A stretch of 64,000 nt of DNA, taken from Cumulibacter manganitolerans (lineage in GTDB: Bacteria; Actinomycetota; Actinomycetes; Mycobacteriales; Antricoccaceae). Below are positions 8,784 to 17,217 of the stretch, piece after piece. A program made the position numbers and the translations under genes. A model generated the notes under the pieces. The model was not told the origin of the DNA. It was given only the letters and a program-made list of their open reading frames with translations, and made no database searches. Positions within the stretch are counted from its first letter, which is position 1; every line of letters begins with the position of its first letter. Location of the stretch: positions 1-64,000 of the forward strand of contig NZ_WBKP01000014.1 in NCBI RefSeq assembly GCF_009602465.1, read 5' to 3'.

Positions 8784-10565
8784 ATGTTCACCACCAGGCC
8801 TGAGCTCACCGGAACCTTCGGCGCGGTTGCATCCACGCACTATCTCGCGTCGTCCAGCGGGATGGCGGTGCTGGAGACCGGCGGCAACGCGTACGACGCG
8901 GCGGTGGCGACCGCGTTCGTGCTGCACGTCGTCGAGCCGCACCTGAACGGGCCCGGCGGCGACGCGCCCATCATGCTGGCGCACGCCGGCAAGGAGCCCG
9001 TCGTGCTGTGCGGGCAGGCGCCCGCGCCGGCCGGCGCCACGATCGCGCACTACCGGTCCGAGGGCCTGGAGACCGTGCCCGGCACCGGGCTGCTCGCGCC
9101 GTCGACGCCCGGCGCGGTGCCGGCCTGGCTGACCCTGCTGCGCGATCACGGCACGCTGCCGCTGGGCGAGGTGCTGAAGTACGCGATCGGTTACGCGCGG
9201 CACGGCCACCCGGTGATCGCCCGCGTGGCGGGGACCATCGCCTCGATGGCCGACTACTTCACGACGCATTGGCCGACGTCGGCCGCGCAGTGGCTGCCGC
9301 ACGGACGCGCGCCGCAGGCCACCGAGCTGGTCACCAACGAGCCGTACGCGCGGACGCTGGAGCGGCTGTGCGCCGAGGCCGCCGCCGTCGCCGACCGGGC
9401 CGAAGGGATCGACGCCGCCCTGCGCGCGTGGAGCCACGGGTTCGTCGCCGAGGCGATCAGTCGCTTCGTCACCACCCCGGTGCGCGACTCCTCCGGCGCC
9501 GACCACGCCGGGGTCATGACCGCCGACGACCTCGCCTCCTGGAGCCCGACGTACGAGGAGCCGGTGAGCTATGTCTGGCGGGGGAGCCAGGTCTACAAGT
9601 GCGACCGGTGGTCGCAGGGCCCGGTCCTGCTGCAGCAGCTCGCGCTGCTCGATCCGCTGCTGCCGGAGCGCGCCGACGACTGGACCGTCGACATCGTGCA
9701 CCACGCGATCGAGGCGGCCAAGCTCGCCTTCGCCGACCGCGATGCCTACCACGGAGACTCGGGAGACGACCTGCTCGACGTGGCGGAGCTGCTCGACCCG
9801 GCCTACCTCGACCAGCGCCGCGCGCTGATCACCGGCGCCGCGTCCGAAGAGCTCCGCCCCGGCCGGCCCGGTGGCCGGGAGCCACGGCTCGCCTCGGCCG
9901 TCCGTCGGGTGGGCGCCAAGCCGCCCTCGAAGGCCGGCATCGGCGAGCCCACGGTCAAGCAGGACGACGTCCCGCGCGGCGACACCTGCCACATCGACGT
10001 GGTCGACCGGTGGGGCAACGTCGTCAGCGCCACGCCGAGCGGCGGGTGGCTGCAGGCGTCGCCGTACATCCCCGAGGTGGGCTTCTGCCTCGGCAGCCGG
10101 CTGCAGATGTGCTGGCTCGAGGAGGGCCTCCCGTCGTCCCTGCAGCCCGGGCGCCGCCCGCGGACGACGCTGTCGCCGTCGATGAGCGTCGACCTGGACA
10201 CCGGCCGGACGACGGGATTCGGCACGCCGGGCGGCGACCAGCAGGACCAGTGGCAGCTCGTCTTCCTCCTCGCGCACACGGTCCTCGGCCGCAATCTGCA
10301 GGAGTCGATCGATTCGCCGGCCTGGCACAGCGAGGCGGTCGTCTCCTCGTTCGACCCGCGGGTGTGGCGCCCCCTGGTCGTCGCGGTCGAGTCCCGGATG
10401 CCCGCCGGCGTCCTCGACGGGCTGCGCGAGCGCGGCCACACGCTCGAGGTCGGCGACCCGTGGTCGCTCGGCCGGCTCTCGGCGGCGTCGTACGAGCCGC
10501 GCACCGGGCTGATCCGCAGCGCCGCCAACCCGCGCGGCATGCAGGGCTACGCCGTCTCCCGGTAA
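8784..10565 (+). CDS. Gamma-glutamyltransferase family Ntn-hydrolase
   Basis: Protein of 593 residues in the gamma-glutamyltransferase (GGT) family. N-terminal STHYLASSSGMAVLETGGNA and HLNGPGGDAPIM are typical of the large subunit. The expected autoprocessing site is GDTCHIDVVD: Thr401 aligns with the nucleophile Thr of E. coli GGT (TTHYSVVD), so cleavage before it should yield chains of about 400 and 193 residues. The substitution of Cys for the second Thr is a small departure. No signal peptide is evident, so it may be a cytoplasmic GGT-like acylase rather than a glutathione-degrading periplasmic enzyme; mycothiol-using bacteria often carry such paralogues. Ends at a shared convergent terminator (10644-10678). 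Confidence 0.82.
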   Translation: MFTTRPELTGTFGAVASTHYLASSSGMAVLETGGNAYDAAVATAFVLHVVEPHLNGPGGDAPIMLAHAGKEPVVLCGQAPAPAGATIAHYRSEGLETVPGTGLLAPSTPGAVPAWLTLLRDHGTLPLGEVLKYAIGYARHGHPVIARVAGTIASMADYFTTHWPTSAAQWLPHGRAPQATELVTNEPYARTLERLCAEAAAVADRAEGIDAALRAWSHGFVAEAISRFVTTPVRDSSGADHAGVMTADDLASWSPTYEEPVSYVWRGSQVYKCDRWSQGPVLLQQLALLDPLLPERADDWTVDIVHHAIEAAKLAFADRDAYHGDSGDDLLDVAELLDPAYLDQRRALITGAASEELRPGRPGGREPRLASAVRRVGAKPPSKAGIGEPTVKQDDVPRGDTCHIDVVDRWGNVVSATPSGGWLQASPYIPEVGFCLGSRLQMCWLEEGLPSSLQPGRRPRTTLSPSMSVDLDTGRTTGFGTPGGDQQDQWQLVFLLAHTVLGRNLQESIDSPAWHSEAVVSSFDPRVWRPLVVAVESRMPAGVLDGLRERGHTLEVGDPWSLGRLSAASYEPRTGLIRSAANPRGMQGYAVSR

Positions 10566-10643
10566 GCCGTCTTGAGAACCGTTCCCCAGCGCGGACACCC
10601 CTGATGCGGTGGCTTCCGCCTCGCTCACGCCTGTGGCGGTGGC

Positions 10644-10678
10644 TTGTACCCCGCTATGTAGCCGAAAGCGGGGTGCAA
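10644..10678. terminator. Bidirectional hairpin between convergent genes
   Basis: TTGTACCCCGCT (10644-10655) pairs with AGCGGGGTGCAA (10667-10678), 12 pairs with one G-T wobble and an 11-base loop. It lies between the GGT stop (10565) and the glucosaminidase stop (10701), so it can terminate both. Confidence 0.75.
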
Positions 10679-10700
10679 CCCACCGCGAGAGGGGAAGCGG

Positions 10701-11597
10701 TCAGGTCTCGTCGTACTGGTAGAGGTCGTACTGCTGCATGAGCTCGATGAGCTTGTCGGCGTACGCCGGATCGGTTGCATAGCCCGCTTTCGCGACTTCC
10801 TTGGCGAACCGGTCGGGATCGTCGACGTGCTCGAACGCCGTCTCGTAGCGCGAGTTGGTGGCCAGGAAGTGCCCGTGGTCGCGGAACGAGTCCTCGGCGC
10901 TGCCGTAGGTGCGGAAGCTCGCCACCTGGTTGTGGCAGGCGCCGTCGTCGGTGCACTCCTGCGTGACCTTGTCCATGCAGCCGGTCGCGTACGGCGAGTC
11001 GCCGCTGCACTTGATGCCGAAGTAGTTGCGGCCCTTGACCGTGAGCTCCGACTTCGCCCAGTGCGACTCGACGATCGCCTGCGCCAGCGCCACCGAGGCG
11101 GGCACGTCGTACTCGTCCATGCCCTCCTGCGCCGGCACGACGGCGTACTCGATGAACGCGGTCGGGTCGGTGGGCGCGCGGCCGGTGCGGACGTCGTCCT
11201 CGCCGGAGATCGTCCAGATCGCGGTCGCCGCCACGACGGCGGCCAGCCCGGCGACCGTCCGCCGTCGGCGCCGCAGCATCGCCTCCCGCGCGGCCTTGGT
11301 GCGGCGCGGCCGCGCCCGTCCGGATAGGGTGCTGCTCGACTTCTTCGTCGCGACCCGCGACGTGGAGCTCCGGCTAGAGGACGTCTTCGCGGCCTGCGTC
11401 CGGGAGCGCGGCGGCGCCGCCGTCGACCGTGCGGTGGCGCTGGTCGACCGGGCAGTGGCGCCGGTCGCCCGGCGGCTGCCGGCGGAGGTGCGGCCGGCGG
11501 CTGCGGTGCGGCTGCCGGCGGAGCTGTGGCCGGCGGCTGAGGTGCGGCCGCCCGAACGCTGGGCGACCGACGCCTCAGGCCTTCGCCGCGTAGTCAT
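10701..11597 (-). CDS. Glucosaminidase-domain membrane-anchored cell wall hydrolase
   Basis: The last 150 residues are a FlgJ/LytB-like endo-beta-N-acetylglucosaminidase domain: ASVALAQAIVESHWAKSEL (catalytic Glu region), GRNYFGIKCSGD, ASFRTYGSAEDSFRDHGHFL. It should cut glycan strands of peptidoglycan. Before it comes a hydrophobic segment TVAGLAAVVAATAIWTI that would anchor it in the membrane, preceded by about 105 residues rich in Arg, Ser, Thr and Ala. No ATG, GTG or TTG occurs in frame between the adenosine deaminase stop and ATG 11279, so the start is either ATG 11597 (298 residues, 23-base overlap with the deaminase, chosen because the basic Ser-rich tail is typical of such anchors) or ATG 11279 (192 residues, with GGGAGG just upstream). 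Confidence 0.72.
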   Translation of the reverse strand: MTTRRRPEASVAQRSGGRTSAAGHSSAGSRTAAAGRTSAGSRRATGATARSTSATARSTAAPPRSRTQAAKTSSSRSSTSRVATKKSSSTLSGRARPRRTKAAREAMLRRRRRTVAGLAAVVAATAIWTISGEDDVRTGRAPTDPTAFIEYAVVPAQEGMDEYDVPASVALAQAIVESHWAKSELTVKGRNYFGIKCSGDSPYATGCMDKVTQECTDDGACHNQVASFRTYGSAEDSFRDHGHFLATNSRYETAFEHVDDPDRFAKEVAKAGYATDPAYADKLIELMQQYDLYQYDET

Positions 11598-12603
11598 CGA
11601 TCTGCTGCAGGATCCGGGTCTTGGTGGCATCGGGCGCGAACGAGCGGCGTACCGCCTCCCGCGCCAGATCGGCGACACCGTCGCGATCGAGCGACAGCAG
11701 GTCGGCCGCGATCTCGTACTCGCGGCACAGCGTCGTGCCGAACATCGGCGGGTCGTCGCTGTTGATGGTGACCGGCACGCCCGCCTCGACCAGCGTCCGC
11801 AGCGGGTGCGCCTCAAGGGTCTCGACACAGCGGGTGGCCACGTTGGACGTCGGGCAGACCTCCAGGGAGATCTGCCGCTCCGCCAGGACCTCCATCAATC
11901 GAGGATCGTGCACGGCGGCGATGCCGTGCCCGATGCGTTCGGCGTGCAGGTGGTCGATCGCGTCCCACATCGTCTGCGGGCCGGTCGACTCGCCGGCGTG
12001 CGGGACCGACCGCAGGCCGGCCGAGCGGGCCGCGTCGAAGTGCGGCTTGAACTGCGGGCGCGGCACGCCGATCTCGGGACCGCCGAGCCCGAAGCCCACC
12101 AGCGACGAGGGGCCGTGATCGAGCGCGACCATCAGCGTCGTGTCCGCGCCGGGTACGCCGTTCTCGCCCGCGATGTCGAAGATCCACTGCAGCTCGATGC
12201 CGAACTCGCGTTCCGCGCCGAGCCGCGCATCCTCGATGGCCTCGACGTACGCCTCAGGCGCGATGCCGCGGATCACCGATGTCTCGGGGGTGCAGGTCAG
12301 CTCGGCGTACCGCACGCCCTGGGCGGCCAGGTCCCGCGCGACGCCGAAGGTGAGGGACCGGACGTCCTCAGGTGTGCGCACGAGGTCCACCACGGAGAGG
12401 TACAGCTCGACGAAGTGCGCGAAGTCGGTGAAGGTGAAGTACGCGGCGAGCTCGGCGGGGTCGGTCGGGACCGCCCCCGGGTGACGGGACGCCAGCTCGG
12501 CCACCACCGCCGGCGACGCCGACCCCACGTGATGCACGTGCAGCTCGGCCTTCGGCAGGCCGGCGATGAACTCTCGCAGCGGATGGTGTGGGGGAACCGT
12601 CAT
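11575..12603 (-). CDS. Adenosine deaminase family protein
   Basis: Metal-dependent amidohydrolase of 342 residues predicted to deaminate adenosine or a related 6-aminopurine nucleoside. Zinc-binding and catalytic motifs are PKAELHVHHVGS near the N terminus (usual form PKAELHxHLxG), VPHAGES with the third His, HAERIGHGI with the catalytic His, and ITINSDDPPMF-like TINSDDPPMFGTTL with the metal-binding Asp. The SDDPPMF form is common in the subgroup that includes aminodeoxyfutalosine deaminases and other nonclassical members, so the substrate is uncertain. The first motif has HVHHVG where most have HLHLEG. It is upstream of, and slightly overlaps, the glucosaminidase on the same strand. Confidence 0.83.
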   Translation of the reverse strand: MTVPPHHPLREFIAGLPKAELHVHHVGSASPAVVAELASRHPGAVPTDPAELAAYFTFTDFAHFVELYLSVVDLVRTPEDVRSLTFGVARDLAAQGVRYAELTCTPETSVIRGIAPEAYVEAIEDARLGAEREFGIELQWIFDIAGENGVPGADTTLMVALDHGPSSLVGFGLGGPEIGVPRPQFKPHFDAARSAGLRSVPHAGESTGPQTMWDAIDHLHAERIGHGIAAVHDPRLMEVLAERQISLEVCPTSNVATRCVETLEAHPLRTLVEAGVPVTINSDDPPMFGTTLCREYEIAADLLSLDRDGVADLAREAVRRSFAPDATKTRILQQIDDYAAKA

Positions 12604-12716
12604 GCGGTCTAGTGTGTCTCATACCGGTGCGCATGTGGCGGAACGCCCGCCCGCGGACACCGGCGGATCGCCCGCCATCCCTCGAAGCAGCTCGACGACA
12701 AGGTTGATGCACGCAG

Positions 12717-13445
12717 ATGTCGACACCTCCCCGCAACGGCGGCTACCAGCCCGATCCGTACCAGCAGCAGTACGACGCGTACACCGCGCCCCACCAACCG
12801 CAGCCCGGGCCCGGCGGCTGGCCGCCGCAGCAGCAGGGCCAGCCGCAGTACGGGGCCGCGCCAGGCTGGCAGCAGCCGGGCCAGCCGCCGTACGCCGCCG
12901 GACCCCAGGGGCCGGGGTGGGGCCACGAGCCGCCGAAGAACAACAACAAGCTGCCGATCATCGTCGGGGCGGCGCTCCTCGTCATCGGCGCGGTCGTGGC
13001 AACCATCATCATCGTCACGAACAAGTCCGACAGCTCGAGCAGCGCGGCGTCCACGTCGACCAGCGAGCAGGCCTCCGCACCGGACAGCGGCGGCTCCTCC
13101 GAGCCGACCGGCTCCGAGCCGACCGACTCCGGATCCGAGCCGAGCGGCGGTTCCGGTGGGTCGAGCAACGGCACGCTGCCGGCCGACTTCCCGGTCCCGC
13201 CGAGCGTCCAGGTCGACGACAGCGGCACCTACTGCTCCGGCAAGACGTGCTTCGGCAGCTTCAAGACGGACGATCCGGCCGCGGCGTACGACGACTGGGT
13301 CGCCGCGCTCGAGGACGCCGGGTACTCCATCTCCTCGAAGAACATCGCCGGCAAGGGCAAGGACACCATCTGGACGATCGAGGCCGAGGGCCCGCTGTCG
13401 ATCGCGATCTACTACGCCTCGCAGGGAGCGTTCACCAGCTCCTGA
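12717..13445 (+). CDS. Membrane protein with Pro/Gln-rich cytoplasmic tail, unknown function
   Basis: Protein of 242 residues in four parts: a Pro/Gln/Gly/Tyr-rich N-terminal tail (1-75), one membrane helix LPIIVGAALLVIGAVVATIIIV (about 79-100), a low-complexity Ser/Thr/Gly/Glu linker (about 104-155), and a small extracellular domain with two Cys (TYCSGKTCFGSF) that could form a disulfide. The layout is frequent in actinobacteria, where the proline-rich tail is often cytoplasmic and may interact with kinases or scaffold proteins. I do not recognise the C-terminal domain. Divergent from adenosine deaminase; the following gene starts 28 bases after its stop. Confidence 0.8.
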   Translation: MSTPPRNGGYQPDPYQQQYDAYTAPHQPQPGPGGWPPQQQGQPQYGAAPGWQQPGQPPYAAGPQGPGWGHEPPKNNNKLPIIVGAALLVIGAVVATIIIVTNKSDSSSSAASTSTSEQASAPDSGGSSEPTGSEPTDSGSEPSGGSGGSSNGTLPADFPVPPSVQVDDSGTYCSGKTCFGSFKTDDPAAAYDDWVAALEDAGYSISSKNIAGKGKDTIWTIEAEGPLSIAIYYASQGAFTSS

Positions 13446-13473
13446 TGCCGGCGACGGTGGGGAAGGATCGGCC

Positions 13474-14460
13474 ATGAGAGCGAGCACCGCAGTGGAGCAG
13501 CTGCTCCCGTGGCTGCTGGACACCGACGTCGCGCTGCGCTGGCGGGTGGAGCGGGATCTGGCCGGGGCGCCGCCGTCCGTCTGGCAGGCGACTCGCGCCC
13601 GCGTCGGCACCGAGGGGATGGCCGCGCGCCTGATCGCCGCCCAGGATCCGGACGGGCAGTGGGCCGGGGGCGCCTACTTCCCGTCCGACGCGACGCCGGA
13701 CGAGCCGGGCCAGCCGTGGACCGCGACCACCTGGACGCTGACCACCCTGCGCGAGTGGGGCGCCGATCCCGCCGACCTGCGGTACCGCGACACCGCGGGA
13801 CTGCTCGAGCGGAACGCGCGCTGGGAGTACGACGACCTCCCGTACTGGGACGGCGAGGTCGACTGCTGCATCAACGCCATGACCGTCGCCAACGGGCTGT
13901 GGCTCGGCCGGGACATGCGCGCGCTCGCGCACTGGTTCCCGGAGCACCGGCTCGCCGACGGCGGCTGGAACTGCGAGTGGGTGGAGGGCTCGAGAAGGTC
14001 CTCGGTCCATTCGACCCTGAACTCGCTGAAGGGGCTGCTGGAGTACGAGCGCACCGTCGGCGCTGCCGATCCGCGGATCGACGCGATCCGGGAGGCGCGT
14101 CGTGGCGGCGAGGAGTACCTCCTCGAGCGGCGGCTGCTGCACCGGCTGCGCGACGGCCGGCCGTTCGGCGACTGGGTCACCAACTCGATCTACCCGATGC
14201 GCTGGAAGTACAGCGCGCTGCACGCGCTGAACTACTTCCGGGACGCGGCGGCGTTCGACGGTACCGAGCCCGACGCGCGCTGCGTCGAGGCGATCGAGCT
14301 GCTGCGCGCGCAGCAGCAGCCCGACGGCACCTTCCTGCAGGGCGAGCTGCTGCCCGGACGCACCTGGGTGGACATCGACGTTCCCGCCGGCCGACCGTCG
14401 CCCTGGGTCACGTACCACGCGCTGCGGGTGCTGACCTGGTGGGACGACCGGCCGGCCTGA
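13474..14460 (+). CDS. Prenyltransferase/squalene-cyclase-fold protein
   Basis: Protein of 328 residues with repeated alpha-toroid motifs seen in terpenoid cyclase/protein prenyltransferase folds: AAQDPDGQWAGGAYFP, TTWTLTTLREWG, LADGGWNCEWVEGSRRSSVH, and AQQQPDGTFLQGE. Full squalene-hopene cyclases are about 630 residues and carry a DxDD motif, which is absent here, so a cyclase reaction is unlikely; it more resembles the short stand-alone members often called 'squalene cyclase' that are of unknown function. ATG 13474 is preceded by GGGGAAGGA. It ends four bases before the convergent SDR gene stop. Confidence 0.68.
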   Translation: MRASTAVEQLLPWLLDTDVALRWRVERDLAGAPPSVWQATRARVGTEGMAARLIAAQDPDGQWAGGAYFPSDATPDEPGQPWTATTWTLTTLREWGADPADLRYRDTAGLLERNARWEYDDLPYWDGEVDCCINAMTVANGLWLGRDMRALAHWFPEHRLADGGWNCEWVEGSRRSSVHSTLNSLKGLLEYERTVGAADPRIDAIREARRGGEEYLLERRLLHRLRDGRPFGDWVTNSIYPMRWKYSALHALNYFRDAAAFDGTEPDARCVEAIELLRAQQQPDGTFLQGELLPGRTWVDIDVPAGRPSPWVTYHALRVLTWWDDRPA

Positions 14461-14463
14461 GGG

Positions 14464-15240
14464 CTACTTCGCGCTCTGCCCGTCGTCGATCTGGACGGTG
14501 GTGCCGGTGACGGCCTCCGACGCGGGGGAGATGAGGAACAGCAGCGTGCTGTCCATCTGCGCGGGCTGCCCGATCCGCTTGCGGGGCGTCCGCGCGGCCA
14601 GGTCGCCCATCCGCTCGAGCATCCCGTCCATCATCTCGCTGGCGAACATCCCGGGCGCGATGGCGTTGACATTGATGTTGAACCGCGCCCACTCGACCGA
14701 CAGCGCGGCGGTCATCCGGACGACCGCCGCCTTGGTGATCGAGTACAGCGCGGCCCCGTGCCCGTCATAGCGGAACGCCGCCATCGAGGCGACGTTCACG
14801 ATGCGGCCGCCGCGCTTCTCGGCGATCAGCCGTCGCGCGAACTCCGAGGCGAGGATGAACGGGCCGCGCAGGTTGGTGCCGATCACCGAGTCGATGAGCT
14901 CGACCGACATCTTCGTCGCGTACTGCGCGTCCGGGATGCCGGCGTTGTTGATCAGGATCGTCGGGACGCCGACCTGATCGACCGCGCTCTGGTAGGCCGC
15001 GAAGATGGAGTCGGCGTCGGTCACGTCCATCTCGATCGCCACCGCCCGCCCGCCCGCGGCGGTGATCTCCTCGACCAGCTGGTCCAGCTTGGCCTTCCGC
15101 CGCGCGGTGACCACGACCGTGGCACCCGAGGCGGCGATCACCTGCGCGAACCGTCGTCCGAGGCCCGAGCTCGCACCGGTCACGAAGGCGATGTCGCCGG
15201 TCAGGTCGGCCGCGTTGTTCGGCAGCGGGTACTGGGTCAT
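14464..15240 (-). CDS. Short-chain dehydrogenase/reductase
   Basis: Classical SDR of 258 residues: cofactor motif TGASSGLGRRF near residues 20-30, NNAG in ILINNAGIPD, catalytic Tyr-Lys in YSITKAA (about 160-166) and the preceding Ser in NVASMAAF. It reduces or oxidises an alcohol/ketone using NAD(P)H in the cytoplasm. Start ATG 15240 has GGAGG (reverse of 15244-15248) upstream; an alternative start at 15291 would add 17 residues without a good ribosome site. Upstream sequence holds an AT-richer block typical of a promoter. Downstream it converges on the cyclase-fold gene. Substrate unknown; neighbourhood of acyl-CoA genes suggests a hydroxyacyl-type substrate only weakly. Confidence 0.85.
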   Translation of the reverse strand: MTQYPLPNNAADLTGDIAFVTGASSGLGRRFAQVIAASGATVVVTARRKAKLDQLVEEITAAGGRAVAIEMDVTDADSIFAAYQSAVDQVGVPTILINNAGIPDAQYATKMSVELIDSVIGTNLRGPFILASEFARRLIAEKRGGRIVNVASMAAFRYDGHGAALYSITKAAVVRMTAALSVEWARFNINVNAIAPGMFASEMMDGMLERMGDLAARTPRKRIGQPAQMDSTLLFLISPASEAVTGTTVQIDDGQSAK

Positions 15241-15364
15241 GAAGTCCTCCGAGAGTCGATAGTTCGCACTGCTAGGAATTCTTATCAGCAAACCCGCCGA
15301 GGCGCTGCCTTTGCGGCGATCCGGGGCACGGAACGCCGTGGCGCCGCGCGGCCCGCTCCTCCGG

Positions 15365-15775
15365 CTACCCGGGGATGATCGACTTCGTCACCGTCGCGGT
15401 GGCCACGACATGTCCCTCGGCCCGCGCCTCGGCGCGCAGGAACGCCAGCGACCTGCCGACCCGCACCACCTCGGCGGTGAGCCGGACGGTCGATCCGCCG
15501 GGTACGCCCTTCATCAGCGAGATGTTCACGGCATGCGACACCGCGATCTTGTCCTCCGCGAGGTGCGGGAGCAGCGCCAGGTAGCAGGTCATGTCGAGCA
15601 GGGTGTAGACGACGCCGCCGTGCAGCCAGCCGCCCGGTCCCTGGGTGGGCTCATCGACCACGAAGGTCGCGCCGGCCGCCGGGTCGTCCGCGTCGATGAG
15701 CGAGACGCCCAGAAAGCGGTGCAGCGGTAGGTCGATGATCGCGGCGACGCGCGCCTGCAGGGCCGAGCTGTCCAT
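15365..15775 (-). CDS. PaaI-family hotdog thioesterase
   Basis: Hotdog-fold protein of 136 residues, the standard size of PaaI/YdiI-like acyl-CoA thioesterases. GPGGWLHGGVVYTLLDMTCY (about 47-66) carries the HGG active-site loop and the following acidic residue on the central helix; the strands after it include AVSHAVNISLMKG. Predicted to hydrolyse acyl- or aryl-CoA thioesters in the cytoplasm. Start ATG 15775 is supported by GGAGG eight bases upstream. It lies between the SDR gene and the thiamine importer region and is transcribed away from the latter. Confidence 0.82.
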   Translation of the reverse strand: MDSSALQARVAAIIDLPLHRFLGVSLIDADDPAAGATFVVDEPTQGPGGWLHGGVVYTLLDMTCYLALLPHLAEDKIAVSHAVNISLMKGVPGGSTVRLTAEVVRVGRSLAFLRAEARAEGHVVATATVTKSIIPG

Positions 15776-15888
15776 AGGTTGTTCCTCCGGTCGCCACGAT
15801 ACGGCCCGGCGCATCGGAGGATCGAGCCGATCTCGGGTGGGTGCCCCGACCGGCGCCCCTCGGGTCCGGTCAGCGGTCTCCGCCAAAA

Positions 15889-15945
15889 CGTCGCCGAGTC
15901 GGGGCACTGTCCACCCCGAATGCCCAATGCCCCTCCAGGACGTCG
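15889..15945. repeat. Dispersed short repeat, copy 2
   Basis: A 57-base segment that aligns without gaps to 29118-29174 at about 41 of 57 positions, including CGTCGCC at the start, GTCCACCCCGA at the same distance, and CAGG near the end. It lies upstream of the TPP riboswitch. Confidence 0.5.
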
Positions 15946-15970
15946 ATCTCCGGAGCGCGCGGCGCCGGAC

Positions 15971-16081
15971 TATGCTGGCCGCAGCACAACGACAGGGGAG
16001 CGCCACGCGGCGCTGAGAGTGCGGATCGTCCGCAGACCCTCGAACCTGATCCGGTTAGCACCGGTGTAGGAAGTCGGGAAA
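15971..16081 (+). ncRNA. TPP (THI-box) riboswitch with upstream -10 box
   Basis: Conserved THI-box elements are in order: ACAGGGGAGC (15992-16001), CGCTGAGAGTGCGG (16011-16024), CCGCAGACCCTCGAACCTGA (16030-16049), CCGGTTAGCACCGG and GTAGGAAGTCGGG to about 16078. The aptamer spans about 15988-16081. A TATGCT hexamer at 15971-15976 is a plausible -10. The riboswitch precedes thiB by 60 bases and should shut off thiamine uptake when thiamine pyrophosphate is plentiful, probably by blocking translation or transcription through the short expression platform at 16082-16140. Confidence 0.95.
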
Positions 16082-16140
16082 CTCAGTCGAAGACCCCGCG
16101 CCAGCGGGCGATCGAGCTCCCTCGCAGCAATGGAGGGAAC

Positions 16141-17190
16141 ATGTCGAAGCACAGTGCGGCGCTCGCCGCGATCACCATCACCGCCGCGGTGACGCTCAGC
16201 GCCTGCGGCGTCGGCGGCGGCGGCTCGTCCGACGCCAAGACCGTCACGGTCATGACGCACGACTCGTGGGCGGCGCCGGCCGAGCTGATCAAGAAGTTCG
16301 AGAAGGACTCCGGATACACGGTCAAGATCCAGACCGCCGGCGACGCAGGCGAGCTCACCAACAAGCTCATCCTCAGCAAGGACAACCCGAGTGCCGACGT
16401 CGTCTTCGGCATCGACAACACCCTCGGCATCCGCGCCGTCGACGCCGGCGTGTTCAGGCCGTACTCCTCGGCCAAGGCGACCGATCAGGCGAAGAGCCTC
16501 GCGCTGCCCGGAGCGGACGACGACCTGACGGCCATCGATTACGGCGACGTCTGCCTGAACGTCGACAACGGCTGGTTCGCGTCGCACGGGCTGGCCGCAC
16601 CGACCTCGCTGGACGACCTGATCAAGCCCGAGTACCGGGACCTGCTCGTCACCCCGAGCGCTGTCACCTCGTCGCCCGGCACCGCCTTCTTCCTCGCCAC
16701 GGTGGCGAAGTACGGCGAGAACGGCTGGCAGGGCTACTGGACCAAGCTGCGCGACAACGGCGTCAAGATCACCAGCGGGTGGACCGACGCCTACTCGGTC
16801 GACTTCTCCGGCGGCGAAGGCAAGGGGTCCCGCCCGATCGTGGTCTCGTACGCGTCCTCGCCACCGTTCACCATCCCCAAGGGCGGCGGCGAGCCCACGA
16901 CCTCCGCCGTGCTGTCCACCTGCTTCCGGCAGATCGAGTACGCCGGGGTCGTGAAGGGCACCGACAACACGAAGGGTGCCGAGGCGTTCATCGACTTCAT
17001 CAGCGAGCCGGCGTTCCAGAAGTCGATCCCTGACAACATGTACATGTACCCGGCCAGCGGGGCCGCGCTGCCCGCGGACTGGGCGAAGTACGCTCCGCTG
17101 GCCACCGACCCGCTCACCGTCGACCCGTCGACGATCGCGGCCAAGCGTGACGGCTGGCTCAAGGAGTGGGCCGACGTCACCACCGGCTGA
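16141..17190 (+). CDS. thiB: Thiamine ABC transporter substrate-binding lipoprotein
   Basis: Periplasmic-type solute-binding protein of 349 residues. Residues 1-21 form a lipoprotein signal with lipobox LSAC, so the mature protein is tethered to the outer face of the membrane by Cys22. TVTVMTHDSWAAPAELIKKF and DVVFGIDNTLGIRAVDAGVF match thiamine-binding TbpA/ThiB proteins rather than iron-binding relatives. GGAGGGAAC just before ATG 16141 sets the start. The TPP riboswitch directly upstream and the permease and ATPase downstream define a complete thiamine (or phosphorylated thiamine) importer. Confidence 0.93.
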   Translation: MSKHSAALAAITITAAVTLSACGVGGGGSSDAKTVTVMTHDSWAAPAELIKKFEKDSGYTVKIQTAGDAGELTNKLILSKDNPSADVVFGIDNTLGIRAVDAGVFRPYSSAKATDQAKSLALPGADDDLTAIDYGDVCLNVDNGWFASHGLAAPTSLDDLIKPEYRDLLVTPSAVTSSPGTAFFLATVAKYGENGWQGYWTKLRDNGVKITSGWTDAYSVDFSGGEGKGSRPIVVSYASSPPFTIPKGGGEPTTSAVLSTCFRQIEYAGVVKGTDNTKGAEAFIDFISEPAFQKSIPDNMYMYPASGAALPADWAKYAPLATDPLTVDPSTIAAKRDGWLKEWADVTTG

Positions 17191-17217
17191 CCGGCGGCAC
17201 CACAGGACAGGGGCTGG

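Noticed and set aside
11026-12612. Open frame of 528 codons on the plus strand opposite adenosine deaminase and glucosaminidase
   Set aside because: Translation shows no domain and mirrors codons of the real minus-strand genes.
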